From JAYWDA01 sp043779185 (GTDB lineage Bacteria > Bdellovibrionota > Bdellovibrionia > Bdellovibrionales > Bdellovibrionaceae): DNA of 56,065 nucleotides. Positions 27,019 through 35,752 of this stretch are shown here, piece by piece. The stretch covers positions 1 to 56,065 of the forward strand of contig JAYWEQ010000106.1 in assembly GCA_043779185.1 (NCBI GenBank), read 5' to 3'. Under the pieces are notes generated by a model that did no database searches, was not told the DNA's origin, and saw nothing but the letters and a program-made list of their open reading frames with translations. Each line of letters starts with the position of its first letter. Position 1 is the stretch's first letter. A program made the position numbers and the translations under genes.

Positions 27019-27507
27019 ATGATAAAAGGTGTGATTTTTTGTTCATGTATGATTTTGGGTTCTGGGGTTTTTGCAGCAGAAGCGGCTTTTGATATTCACT
27101 TGATTCCAGCCGGAGATTTTACGGGCAAGACAAGCGACGTAAAAGGTTTTGCTACAGTTGTAGGCAGCAAAGTGAAGGCGGAAGATATTCATGTGAGTCT
27201 TAAAAATTTGAAGACTGGTATCGAACTGAGAGACAATCATACTCGGAAACATTTGGAAGCTGACAAGTATCCTGAAGCGATTCTTGTAAAGGGCGAAGGC
27301 GAAAATGGAACTGGCTTTGGAATCCTGAAGATCAAAGGGATTGAGAAAAAAGTCACTGGCACATATAAGGTGGCTAGTAATGAATTGGCAGCTCAATTCA
27401 AAATTAAATTGAGTGATTTTAAAATCACTGGGATTAAATATATGGGTGTCGGCGTTGATGACGATGTGACTTTAAACGTTAAACTACCAACGAAGCCCGG
27501 CAAGTAG
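27019..27507 (+). CDS. YceI-family exported protein
   Basis: 162 residues with a signal peptide (MIKGVIFCSCMILGSGVFAA) and a strong site (AAGGAGG). The mature part has the YceI pattern: FDIHLIPAGDFTGKTSDVKG at the start, GIELRDNHTRKHLEADKYPE in the middle and KIKLSDFKI near the end. YceI proteins are periplasmic lipocalin-like barrels that bind polyisoprenoids or other amphiphiles; in some bacteria they accompany cytochromes. It starts 70 bases after the nucleosidase gene (a weak promoter-like TTGATA lies at 26945) and 16 bases before the cytochrome lipoprotein gene. Confidence 0.88.
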   Translation: MIKGVIFCSCMILGSGVFAAEAAFDIHLIPAGDFTGKTSDVKGFATVVGSKVKAEDIHVSLKNLKTGIELRDNHTRKHLEADKYPEAILVKGEGENGTGFGILKIKGIEKKVTGTYKVASNELAAQFKIKLSDFKITGIKYMGVGVDDDVTLNVKLPTKPGK

Positions 27508-27523
27508 CCGAGTCATTGATCTG

Positions 27524-27883
27524 ATGAAAAGAACGAAAGCTCTTTTAATGCTCTTTGTCGTCTTTGGTTGCGGACGGTCGCCGTATAATACGTCGACGTC
27601 CGATGCTTTGAAATATGGGTCCACAGTTTCTGGAAGCGCAGACTTTCTAGCAGCTCGCACTGTCATGTTAAGTAGTTGCTTTGCTTGTCACGGGAGCTGG
27701 TCCGCGTGGACCGCAGCAGAATTCGTTTCCAATGGCCGAGTTGTCGGTGGCAGCTTGACCGACTCAATCCTCTTTACCCGCATCCGAGGGAACTCCACTG
27801 GAGTCTCTGGTGATATGCCACAGAACGGCAGTCTTTCAAGCGAAGATATTGTTGCCATCAAGACGTGGATTCTCGGAATGTAA
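27524..27883 (+). CDS. c-type cytochrome lipoprotein (single haem)
   Basis: 119 residues. The signal ends in a lipobox at Cys16 (VVFGC). One haem-attachment motif CFACH is at residues 52-56; the likely distal ligand is Met98 in SGDMPQNG, followed by the C-terminal helix LSSEDIVAIKTWI, the usual ending of small class I cytochromes. It should be a lipid-anchored electron carrier in the periplasm. Gene order suggests co-expression with the YceI gene. It converges on the - strand exported-protein genes. ResB, a haem-attachment protein, is 3 kb away. Confidence 0.85.
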   Translation: MKRTKALLMLFVVFGCGRSPYNTSTSDALKYGSTVSGSADFLAARTVMLSSCFACHGSWSAWTAAEFVSNGRVVGGSLTDSILFTRIRGNSTGVSGDMPQNGSLSSEDIVAIKTWILGM

Positions 27884-27892
27884 CTAATGATT

Positions 27893-28591
27893 TTAAAAAA
27901 TATAAGTCGTGCCCAAGCGCCAGGCTAACGAAGGGCCGCGATTGAACGTGCCAAAAGCTTGAATCAACTCCCAATGTCCATCTAGACGCCAGCGAGTATC
28001 TAAGAACGCGCCCATCAGAACACTGCCTGATTTTTCGACAGTAAGGCCATTCGAGACAGGATAATTTGTAAAGGTGTAAAGAACGCTGGTGAGTAATCCC
28101 AAGTCAAAGCGTGGACTCACGCGCCGAAAAATTCGTCCATTGAAGCGGCCAATTTCTAGAGGTACACGCTTTGCGTAGTAGGATGATGGATCACTCGAAT
28201 CCCCCGATACAGCATAGCCATGAATCAATCCGCCGCCCAGGCCCCAACCCCAAGTCAGTCGCAAAAGATTGTACTCATATGAAACCCCGATCCCATAAAG
28301 TAACGCCTTTGTTTCAAAGGGCGTTCCGCCTTGAATGCGAATATTTTCAAACCAACTATTATAATCTAAAATAATTCCTTGGCGATTCGCAGTACGATTT
28401 GTTTTTATCGGCAGCTTTACGGCATTCGAAGCTGGAGGGCTTTCAGTACTAAGTGTAGGAGCCGGCGTTGGTTTAGGCGCACGAGATTTTGTACTTTGTT
28501 TCTGCTGGGCAACCGGTTTTTTTACCTGAGCCGCAGTGGTCTGAGCCCAGATTCCAGCGATCAATAATATAAAAAACCTTTGACGTAACAT
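27893..28591 (-). CDS. Exported protein, probable outer-membrane beta-barrel
   Basis: 232 residues. Signal peptide MLRQRFFILLIAGIWAQTTA, then a low-complexity Lys/Ser/Pro/Thr linker to about residue 65, then a barrel-like domain with alternating hydrophobic residues, many Gly and Arg, ending WRLGTTYIF. The gene follows the haem-motif barrel gene on the - strand after six bases, so the two form an operon. I do not recognise the family. Confidence 0.72.
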   Translation of the reverse strand: MLRQRFFILLIAGIWAQTTAAQVKKPVAQQKQSTKSRAPKPTPAPTLSTESPPASNAVKLPIKTNRTANRQGIILDYNSWFENIRIQGGTPFETKALLYGIGVSYEYNLLRLTWGWGLGGGLIHGYAVSGDSSDPSSYYAKRVPLEIGRFNGRIFRRVSPRFDLGLLTSVLYTFTNYPVSNGLTVEKSGSVLMGAFLDTRWRLDGHWELIQAFGTFNRGPSLAWRLGTTYIF

Positions 28592-28597
28592 AAATCC

Positions 28598-29761
28598 TCA
28601 CAGTGCTACATGAAACTGAAGTTGAGCCTGCCACTGGTCGGCACTGACCCCTGAATCTGACTGAGTTCGGGCGTTAATTAAAGTTGTTCGTACCTCATAA
28701 CTGGGTGCCGGAAACATAAGCAATCCAAAGCTCCACTTGATCTGATCAGGACTTAGAGGAGACATAGTTTTATTATAGTATTCTATTTGCGACATAAAAG
28801 AATATCCTCGCGCAAACTGTGCCAGCCCTTCTATAAAAGCATAAGCTCCAAGAATTGCCTTGTCGCCCTTAGGCTGATCTTGAATCACACCACCCTCAGT
28901 AATAAAACTATTTCCCTCGCCAAAACCAAGTTTTGAATGAAGCTCGGCCCGAGTCCATCGTAAATAACTATTTTCCGAAGCTAACACGGCTCCGCCAATA
29001 CGATGTTTTTCTCCCAAATCTTTTTCGATCATGATAGAGGCGCCTTTTTGTCTTAAATCAGAGGCTTGCATAAGGTCACCAATAAATGGATTTAGAGTAA
29101 ATTCCCATGTCGGAATAACATACATGATCATTGCGCCATGCGATTGATCGTTCATAGCAAGGCCGGTCTTTTGTCGACTGAAGGCTGTATGATCATTTGT
29201 TCGAATTCCATAAACTTTGTCCATAAACCCAAGGTAGGCAAACCATTCTTTGGATGGATTCCAGCGCAAATAATATTCCCTTGAAATCACGTTGCTGGGC
29301 TTTTCAATGGGACCAGATGTATTTTCAAGCGCTTTAGGAGTTGGCATATATCCGAAAGTGAAAACTGAGACCCACTTCTGAGCATCATCAAATAAAAGAG
29401 CACTGCTAAAATCCAATTGCATTGGGATCGCGCGACTTTTCGAACTGGTGCTGCCCGGATCAACTTGAAACCAAAGGCCTCTAAATTTAAAGCCCGGACG
29501 ATACCAATTAGGCAGGTATGATTGACCCGGAAAGGGTGACCTTTCCCCCAATTCATCAGCAGTTATTTTACTATTATACAGTGACCTGGAAGCAATTTCG
29601 GCTGCGAACAACGCTTTTCCGTAGTCATTCAAAGCGCCGCCACCCTGCCCATTGTAGTGACACGTAATACAAGCTTTGTAAGCATAACCAATAAATGCTG
29701 GGTAGGCCCAGCAATTGATGACGCCAAAAGAAAAAAGTAGAAAAGTGAGTACGATTTTCAT
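28598..29761 (-). CDS. Outer-membrane barrel-type protein with one N-terminal CxxCH haem motif
   Basis: 387 residues. The signal peptide (MKIVLTFLLFSFGVINCWA) is followed within about 15 residues by CITCH and then NGQGGGALNDYG, a pattern typical of c-type haem attachment. The rest (about 60-387) looks like a large beta-barrel: alternating strands, many aromatic residues and a C-terminus reading QAQLQFHVAL. It would place a haem at the periplasmic mouth of an outer-membrane pore. It is first in a two-gene - strand operon; TATAAG about 25 bases upstream of its start may be the -10. Function in electron transfer is inferred, not shown. Confidence 0.75.
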   Translation of the reverse strand: MKIVLTFLLFSFGVINCWAYPAFIGYAYKACITCHYNGQGGGALNDYGKALFAAEIASRSLYNSKITADELGERSPFPGQSYLPNWYRPGFKFRGLWFQVDPGSTSSKSRAIPMQLDFSSALLFDDAQKWVSVFTFGYMPTPKALENTSGPIEKPSNVISREYYLRWNPSKEWFAYLGFMDKVYGIRTNDHTAFSRQKTGLAMNDQSHGAMIMYVIPTWEFTLNPFIGDLMQASDLRQKGASIMIEKDLGEKHRIGGAVLASENSYLRWTRAELHSKLGFGEGNSFITEGGVIQDQPKGDKAILGAYAFIEGLAQFARGYSFMSQIEYYNKTMSPLSPDQIKWSFGLLMFPAPSYEVRTTLINARTQSDSGVSADQWQAQLQFHVAL

Positions 29762-29924
29762 AACCCTTCAAATCTTAGAGACATCTTATACGGTTGGTCT
29801 GCAAAAAAGATATTTCTCAACCTTGGTCTTGGTTCAATGCTAAAAATAAATTCATTTCGATTTAAAAATTTTTGATGCTTTCTAAACCTTGTATTGGAGA
29901 TCGCGATGAATTAGCCTGTGGAGG

Positions 29925-30776
29925 ATGAAATTTACATTGCCATTACTTGTGATACTGACACTTGTTTATTCTTCAGCTGAAAGTGCAACAGTTAATAAAA
30001 TTAAAGGAACTAAAGCTTTAATTTCTGTTGAGGGTTCAGACCTGAAAATTAATGACCAATTTTTTACGGTCAGCTCGACAGGCAAAAAACGTGGGTTATT
30101 GCAGATTACAAGCATCAAAGGTGATCAGGCTGTTGCAAATGTGATCAAAGGAATCCCTGAAATCGGGCAAACCTTACTCGCTGTTTCTGCAGCGCCACAA
30201 AAAACCTCCAAAGGATCAATACAAAAGAAATCTTCCAAAGCATCTTCATCGAGTTCTAATTTCAAGCATATGGGCCTGCTTGGGTCCTATTTGATGAATA
30301 AAATGGCCGTTAACTTTACCGTTGCCGGAGCTAATTTTTCAACAGCGATGACCGGCACAGGCTTTGGACTTCTGGGTTATTATGATTACGATTATACAAA
30401 TGCTTTTCAGCTGCGTGCGGCCGGCGGAATCGAACAGTTTCAGGTCGCAGAAGCTTGCACTTCCTTAGCTGCATGTAATGTGAATATCAACTATCTTTCG
30501 GGCTATGGAGTTGCAAAGTATAATTTTATTAATGGCGCCACAAAAGTATGGGCTGGCGGCGGCTTAGGCCTTTTGTATGCCATCTCAAAAGCCAGCACTG
30601 TTCTTGATACAGCTTTGATCACTTCGACCTACACGATCACGCTCAGTGCGGGAGCTGATTTTGATATGGGCGGCGGATCTTACCTGCCGGTCGTTCTTGA
30701 TTATTCGATGTTCCCAAGTTCAGCTTCTGTCACCGCTAGCTATATCGCCTTACGAGTCGGTTGGGGCTGGCGCTAA
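29925..30776 (+). CDS. Exported protein of unknown function, probable barrel
   Basis: 283 residues. The N-terminus MKFTLPLLVILTLVYSSAESA is a signal peptide. Residues about 22-90 look like a small beta-rich domain (KGTKALISVEGSDLKINDQF), a Ser/Lys-rich linker follows, and the last 180 residues are barrel-like, Gly- and Tyr-rich, ending YIALRVGWGWR. The GGAGG site is directly against the ATG, which is unusual; a TTG four codons downstream would restore normal spacing but lose the Lys of the signal. ResB begins nine bases after its stop. Confidence 0.7.
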   Translation: MKFTLPLLVILTLVYSSAESATVNKIKGTKALISVEGSDLKINDQFFTVSSTGKKRGLLQITSIKGDQAVANVIKGIPEIGQTLLAVSAAPQKTSKGSIQKKSSKASSSSSNFKHMGLLGSYLMNKMAVNFTVAGANFSTAMTGTGFGLLGYYDYDYTNAFQLRAAGGIEQFQVAEACTSLAACNVNINYLSGYGVAKYNFINGATKVWAGGGLGLLYAISKASTVLDTALITSTYTITLSAGADFDMGGGSYLPVVLDYSMFPSSASVTASYIALRVGWGWR

Positions 30777-30785
30777 TCTAAAATT

Positions 30786-32129
30786 ATGAATTTTAAAAAA
30801 GTAATTCAATTTTTGTCCTCTTTGAAGCTGGCCGTTATGGTGATGCTTTCAATTTGCATTTTAGTGGGCATCGGAACTGTTATTGAATCTAAATACGATG
30901 CCGAAGCCGCCAGCAAATTAATTTATCGTACGAACTGGATGTGGCTGACCTTATCATTATTGGCTGTCAATTTAACAGCCGTCATGGTCAGTCGCTGGCC
31001 TTGGAAAAAAAGGCATGCTTCTTTTGTCAGCGCGCATATAGGAATTTTACTTTTGCTTCTGGGCTCGTGGCTGACTCAACGTTGGGGTCTTGATGGAACG
31101 ATGCGGGTCGAGATTAATAAATCAAGTCAGCAAGTGATCGTCAGTCAAAATGAGCTCAGTCTTTACGCTTCTGAAAATGGCAGTCAATTTCATCAGGTCT
31201 TCAAGAAAAGTGTCGATTTCTTTTTAAATCCGCCTCGTCCTGAAAAGCCCCTCGTGATATCCACAGGATTTTTTAATATTGAAGTCGTTGATTTTAAAAA
31301 TTACGTCGTGCCACAGGCTAAAACTCTTTCGACGGTTGATGTCACGGCGGGCGCTGGTCTTCGCTATCAGTTGCAAAATTCAAGAGTGAATCATATCGAT
31401 TGGTTGGTGCAAAGTCGACCCGATGAAGTCGTTAAACAAGATTTAGGTCCCGCACAAGTGATCTTGTCTTCGACGCCCATGTCCCTTCTGGACCGTAATG
31501 CCATTGTTTTAATAGCTCAGGGGACAAAGATTCAATACCAAGTTTTTCATAAGAATCTGAAGCAGCCCTTCAGCCAAGGGTTCATCAACGAGGGCGATGC
31601 GATCCCCTTGGGATGGATGGATCTTAAGCTTAAAATTTTACGCTATTTTCCGCATGCAGAGTCGGAATGGGAAATTGTCGAAAAAGATCACCCAACAGCC
31701 CTGACGGTATCAGCTATGAAGGTTAAATATTTGAACCAAGAAAGATGGGTTGTATTGAATGATATGTTGAAAATTTCAAGCGGTGCAAATTTATTTCGTT
31801 TGATTTTTGGACAAGAAAGAGTGCCGCTGAATTTTTCAATCGATTTGAAAAAGTTTGAAGTTGAAAGGTATCCAGGCGTCCAAAAGGCTTCCGAATATAA
31901 AAGTTGGGTCTCTATTTCCAATCAGGGTGAACATTTGATCAGTATGAATGAACCCCTCAAGGTGAATGGGTTGATGGTGTATCAGGCTAGCTTTGAAGAA
32001 GATGCGCGCGGCGAACCCATTGCTAGTATTTTTTCAATTAATTATGACCCGGGGCGATGGCTTAAATATATGGGGTCTTTGCTGATGTCTTTGGGCATCA
32101 TTTTATTGTTTTACTTCAGAAGAGTTTGA
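30786..32129 (+). CDS. ResB/Ccs1-like cytochrome c biogenesis protein
   Basis: 447 residues. Three N-terminal membrane segments (LKLAVMVMLSICILVGIGTV, MWLTLSLLAVNLTAVMVS, HIGILLLLLGSWL, with a conserved-type His at the start of the third), a large extracytoplasmic domain (about 100-420), and a C-terminal segment (MGSLLMSLGIILLFYF). This is the ResB layout of system II cytochrome c maturation, in which ResB and CcsA/ResC pass haem to apocytochromes. No CcsA gene is adjacent, so the partner must lie elsewhere. Two proteins with CxxCH motifs are encoded within 3.5 kb. Confidence 0.85.
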   Translation: MNFKKVIQFLSSLKLAVMVMLSICILVGIGTVIESKYDAEAASKLIYRTNWMWLTLSLLAVNLTAVMVSRWPWKKRHASFVSAHIGILLLLLGSWLTQRWGLDGTMRVEINKSSQQVIVSQNELSLYASENGSQFHQVFKKSVDFFLNPPRPEKPLVISTGFFNIEVVDFKNYVVPQAKTLSTVDVTAGAGLRYQLQNSRVNHIDWLVQSRPDEVVKQDLGPAQVILSSTPMSLLDRNAIVLIAQGTKIQYQVFHKNLKQPFSQGFINEGDAIPLGWMDLKLKILRYFPHAESEWEIVEKDHPTALTVSAMKVKYLNQERWVVLNDMLKISSGANLFRLIFGQERVPLNFSIDLKKFEVERYPGVQKASEYKSWVSISNQGEHLISMNEPLKVNGLMVYQASFEEDARGEPIASIFSINYDPGRWLKYMGSLLMSLGIILLFYFRRV

Positions 32130-32242
32130 AGTCCTGGGCCTATATCATTGTCTCAATTTGGGATCGTAAAATAAAATTATTAGCCTTCATTTTCAGTGAA
32201 GATCTTGCCGATAGGTCTTTAGTCGAGTTCAAAGGAGAACCC

Positions 32243-32614
32243 ATGAAACTGAAGCACACTTTCCGACATCTTGATGTTTCTTCGTCACTGAGTGACTATT
32301 CGCAATTGCGAATTTTAGAGATTTCACGCTTCCTGCTCAAAGATGGGCAGGGTTCAGCCCATTATAGTAAAAATCAGCATCATTTTTGTGTCGAAATCAC
32401 GATCAACACACCCCACAAATACTTTAAAGCCTCGGCTGAAAGTGATGATATTTACGCGGCCGTGGATGAGGTGGTCGCAAAGCTAGGTCGGCAATTATTA
32501 AAAACTAAAAAAGCAATTAAGAATCATAAACGCCCTGAGCTTTCTCGGCGAGGCCGTCTGAATCAGTTGAATGGGCAGCTTGAATTTGCTCCGCGCCTTA
32601 AAAAAGCGGCTTAA
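32243..32614 (+). CDS. hpf: Ribosome hibernation promoting factor, short form
   Basis: 123 residues from the ATG at 32243, chosen for its AAAGGAGAA site and because the family begins about there; the frame is open upstream to 32126, where it overlaps resB. HPF/YfiA pattern: FRHLDVSSSLSDYSQLRILE, then EITINTPHKYFKASAESDDI and YAAVDEVVAKLGRQLLKTK. It binds the small ribosomal subunit and helps form inactive ribosomes in stationary phase. The long C-terminal domain of HPF-long is missing. It ends before the strong terminator at 32666. Confidence 0.88.
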   Translation: MKLKHTFRHLDVSSSLSDYSQLRILEISRFLLKDGQGSAHYSKNQHHFCVEITINTPHKYFKASAESDDIYAAVDEVVAKLGRQLLKTKKAIKNHKRPELSRRGRLNQLNGQLEFAPRLKKAA

Positions 32615-32665
32615 GCTTTCAGCAATCAATAGCGCTGCTTGAGCGAATTAAAAACGAACCTTCAG

Positions 32666-32700
32666 AACCCTGGCAGACGCTCGTCTTCCGGGGTTTTTAT
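32666..32700 (+). terminator. Rho-independent terminator after hpf
   Basis: AACCCTGG.AGAC pairs with GTCT.CCGGGGTT: a 13-position stem with one mismatch and one G-T wobble, a four-base loop (GCTC) and a T-rich tail (TTTTTAT). It separates the resB-hpf unit from metK. Confidence 0.9.
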
Positions 32701-32729
32701 TTGACCCACCAACGCCTTTTTGTTAGCTT
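32701..32729 (+). promoter_or_regulatory. Candidate metK promoter
   Basis: TTGACC and TAGCTT are separated by 17 bases, directly after the hpf terminator. The -10 is a modest match but resembles the TAGCCT at the pyrB candidate promoter. Transcription would start near 32736, giving a leader of about 57 bases. That leader contains a 6-bp hairpin (GCATTC/GAATGC, 32735-32755) and CAAC/GTTG arms around the metK ribosome binding site. Confidence 0.45.
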
Positions 32730-32792
32730 TTCAGGCATTCTAAACGATTGAATGCACTGATAGTTTTTTAAAGCCAACACCAAGGGGTTGTT

Positions 32793-33953
32793 ATGAAAAA
32801 TTTCCTATTCACAAGTGAATCTGTTTCTGAAGGCCATCCAGATAAAATGGCCGATCAAATTTCTGATGCTGTCCTTGATGCCATTTTAGCGCAAGATCCT
32901 AAGGGTCGTGTCGCTTGTGAAACAATGCTCACCACTGGATTGATTGCCGTCGCCGGAGAAATCAGCACTTCGGCAAAAATTAACATCACTGATATTGCCC
33001 GAGAAACCGTTAAAAAAATTGGCTACGATCATTCGGATAAAGGTTTTGATTACAAAACTTGCGCAGTCATCGTTGCCGTCGGTCAGCAAAGTTCTGATAT
33101 CAGCATGGGTGTCAAAGAAACTCTAAGCGACGAACAAGGAGCTGGCGATCAGGGGCTGATGTTTGGATATGCTGTGAATGAAACTCCTGAATTGATGCCC
33201 CTTTCAATTTCAATGTCCCATAAGTTGGTGAAAGAACTTTCGATGCTTCGTAAGGCGAACAAGGTCAACTGGCTGCGCCCTGATGCTAAATCGCAAGTCA
33301 CTGTTCAATATGAAAATGGCGTGCCAAAAAGAATTGATACAGTGGTGATTTCTACTCAGCATGCCGAGCATGTTCAGCTGAAAGAAATTCAAGAATTTAT
33401 CCAAGATGAATTGATTAAAAAATGTTTGTCGGCCCAATGGATCGATTCCAAAACAAAGTACCACATCAATCCCACAGGACGTTTCGTGACGGGTGGTCCG
33501 ATGGGAGATGCTGGACTAACAGGTCGTAAAATTATTGTCGATACCTATGGTGGACATGGGGCTCATGGCGGCGGAGCTTTTTCAGGAAAAGATCCTTCGA
33601 AGGTCGACAGATCTGCGGCCTATGCCGCTCGGCACATTGCTAAGAATATTGTTTCGGCGGGATTGGCTGAGCGTTGTTTAGTGCAAGTGGCCTATGCGAT
33701 AGGTGTTGCTGAACCCGTCAGTATCACCGTCAATGATTTCGGAACTAGCAAACTTGGACCTGAAAAATTAGAAAAAGCTATTCGTGAATTGTGGAGTTTA
33801 AAACCGGCTCGAATCACAAAAGATTTTGATTTGTTGCGACCGATTTATTCACCAACAGCGGCTTACGGGCATTTTGGACGTCAGGAAGAAAGCTTCACAT
33901 GGGAGCGCCTGAACAAAGTTGACCAACTGAAAGATCTGGCTAAAAAACTTTAA
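32793..33953 (+). CDS. metK: S-adenosylmethionine synthetase
   Basis: 386 residues, normal length. It makes SAM from methionine and ATP. Family motifs: GHPDKMADQISDAVLDA near the N-terminus, GAGDQGLMFGYA, and the phosphate-binding GGGAFSGKDPSKVDRSAAY. The start ATG has an AAGGGG site. Its stop shares a base with the lepA start (TAATG), so lepA is translated from the same message. The short leader could hold a regulatory structure (see the leader finding). Confidence 0.98.
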   Translation: MKNFLFTSESVSEGHPDKMADQISDAVLDAILAQDPKGRVACETMLTTGLIAVAGEISTSAKINITDIARETVKKIGYDHSDKGFDYKTCAVIVAVGQQSSDISMGVKETLSDEQGAGDQGLMFGYAVNETPELMPLSISMSHKLVKELSMLRKANKVNWLRPDAKSQVTVQYENGVPKRIDTVVISTQHAEHVQLKEIQEFIQDELIKKCLSAQWIDSKTKYHINPTGRFVTGGPMGDAGLTGRKIIVDTYGGHGAHGGGAFSGKDPSKVDRSAAYAARHIAKNIVSAGLAERCLVQVAYAIGVAEPVSITVNDFGTSKLGPEKLEKAIRELWSLKPARITKDFDLLRPIYSPTAAYGHFGRQEESFTWERLNKVDQLKDLAKKL

Positions 33954-35752
33954 TGGATCCTAAGCTGATCAGAAATTTTTCCATCATTGCCCATATCGAC
34001 CATGGTAAATCGACCTTGGCCGATGCGCTTTTGAACGTCACCGGATCGCTTTCTCACCGTGAACAAAAAGCTCAGTTCTTAGATAATATGGAACTCGAGC
34101 GCGAGCGTGGAATCACCATCAAAGCACAAACGGTTGCGTTGAAATACAAAGCCAAAGACGGGAACGAATATCTTTTCAATTTGATCGATACTCCGGGGCA
34201 CGTGGATTTCAGTTACGAAGTGTCTCGGTCTTTGGCCGCTTGTGAAGGCGCTTTGTTGATCGTTGATGCCGCTCAAGGCGTGGAAGCTCAGACTTTAGCC
34301 AACGTTTACTTAGCGATTCAAAATAATTTAGAAATCATTCCCGTTTTAAATAAAATCGATCTTCCCTCGGCAGACCCTGAAGGCGTGCGCAAACAGATCG
34401 AAGATACGATCGGTTTGGACTGTAGCGGCATCATTCATGCTAGCGCCAAGGAGCTCAAAGGTATCCCGGAAATTCTGGAAGCCATCGTTGAAAAAATTCC
34501 TCCTCCGAAAGCGGATAAAAATCTGCCTTTGCGGGGACTGATTTTTGATTCGTGGTTTGACTCTTACCAAGGCGTCGTTGTTCTTCTGCGTTTGATGGAT
34601 GGCCAGCTGAAAGTGAAAGATCGAATTAAATTTATGGCGAACGATCGCAACTATGAAGTTCTGCGCGTCGGACGCTTTGCTCCTTTTGCGGTTTACGGAG
34701 ACGCCCTGGAAGCCGGTGAAGTGGGCTTTATCATTTGTGGTATTAAGGATATTCGCGACGTGCAAGTGGGCGATACCGTGACGTCTTACAAAGGCGGCGC
34801 AACTGAAGCGCTTCCGGGTTTTAAAAAAATCAAACCGATGGTTTTCGCCGGGATCTTCCCGATCGATGCGACCGATTACGAAAACTTAAAAGTCGCTTTA
34901 GATAAATTAGCTCTGAATGACTCCAGTCTGACATTTGAAATCGAAAAATCCGCGGCCCTAGGTTTTGGCTACCGCTGCGGTTTCTTAGGACTTCTGCATA
35001 TGGAAATCGTGCAAGAGCGCCTCGAGCGAGAATTTAATTTAAATTTGATCACGACGGCGCCGACCGTTGTTTACAAAATCTATAAAACTGACGGTACCGA
35101 AATGTTTTTGGATAATCCTTCGCAGATGCCGGTGGAAACCGCGATTTCAAAAATGGAAGAGCCTTACGTGAAGGTCACGATCCATACGCCGACGGATTAT
35201 ATCGGGGCCATTTTAAAGCTCTGCGAAGACAAGCGTGGAAACCAAATCAAAATGGATTACGTCACCGAAACCAAAGTCATTATCGAGTACAAGCTGCCGA
35301 TGAATGAAATGGTCATGGATTTTTACGATCGCCTTAAATCCATTTCGAAAGGCTATGCTTCTTTAGAGTATGAATTTATGGCTTTCGAAGAGGCCGACCT
35401 TGTGAAAATGGATATTTTAATCAATGGCGAGCCCATCGATGCCCTTTCGTTGATTGTGCACAGATCTAAATCTCAAAATCGAGGCCGACTTTTGACTGAA
35501 AAAATGAAAGAGCTGATTCCGCGCCAGCAATATCAGGTGGCGATTCAGGCGACCATTGGGGCTAAAATTGTGGCTCGTGAAACTTTGGGCGCATTAAGAA
35601 AAGATGTGACCGCCAAGTGTTATGGTGGTGACATCAGTCGTAAACGAAAACTTCTTGAGCGCCAAAAAGAAGGCAAAAAAAGAATGAAACAGATCGGCAC
35701 GGTCGATGTTCCGCAGGAAGCTTTTTTAGCGATCTTGAAAGTGGAGGAATAA
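33953..35752 (+). CDS. lepA: Elongation factor 4 (LepA), ribosome-associated GTPase
   Basis: 599 residues, full length. GTPase motifs: AHIDHGKSTLADAL, DTPGHVDFSYEV, NKIDLPSADPE. The LepA-specific C-terminus (KRKLLERQKEGKKRMKQIGT) is present. LepA acts on stalled or mis-translocated ribosomes and affects initiation. It lies in an operon with metK upstream and three signal peptidase genes downstream; lepA-lepB pairing is widespread. The coding sequence uses visibly more G/C-ending codons than its neighbours, perhaps because of strong expression. Confidence 0.98.
   Translation: MDPKLIRNFSIIAHIDHGKSTLADALLNVTGSLSHREQKAQFLDNMELERERGITIKAQTVALKYKAKDGNEYLFNLIDTPGHVDFSYEVSRSLAACEGALLIVDAAQGVEAQTLANVYLAIQNNLEIIPVLNKIDLPSADPEGVRKQIEDTIGLDCSGIIHASAKELKGIPEILEAIVEKIPPPKADKNLPLRGLIFDSWFDSYQGVVVLLRLMDGQLKVKDRIKFMANDRNYEVLRVGRFAPFAVYGDALEAGEVGFIICGIKDIRDVQVGDTVTSYKGGATEALPGFKKIKPMVFAGIFPIDATDYENLKVALDKLALNDSSLTFEIEKSAALGFGYRCGFLGLLHMEIVQERLEREFNLNLITTAPTVVYKIYKTDGTEMFLDNPSQMPVETAISKMEEPYVKVTIHTPTDYIGAILKLCEDKRGNQIKMDYVTETKVIIEYKLPMNEMVMDFYDRLKSISKGYASLEYEFMAFEEADLVKMDILINGEPIDALSLIVHRSKSQNRGRLLTEKMKELIPRQQYQVAIQATIGAKIVARETLGALRKDVTAKCYGGDISRKRKLLERQKEGKKRMKQIGTVDVPQEAFLAILKVEE

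Noticed and set aside
32205..32214. GCCGATAG, like a sigma-28 -10, upstream of hpf
   Set aside because: No TAAA-type -35 at the required distance.
34346..34765. Open frame of 139 codons on the - strand inside lepA
   Set aside because: Antisense to a highly conserved gene; low-information composition.
33953..35752. lepA as a recently transferred gene because of its higher G+C look
   Set aside because: Codon bias in a conserved, probably well expressed translation factor explains it better; operon position is standard.
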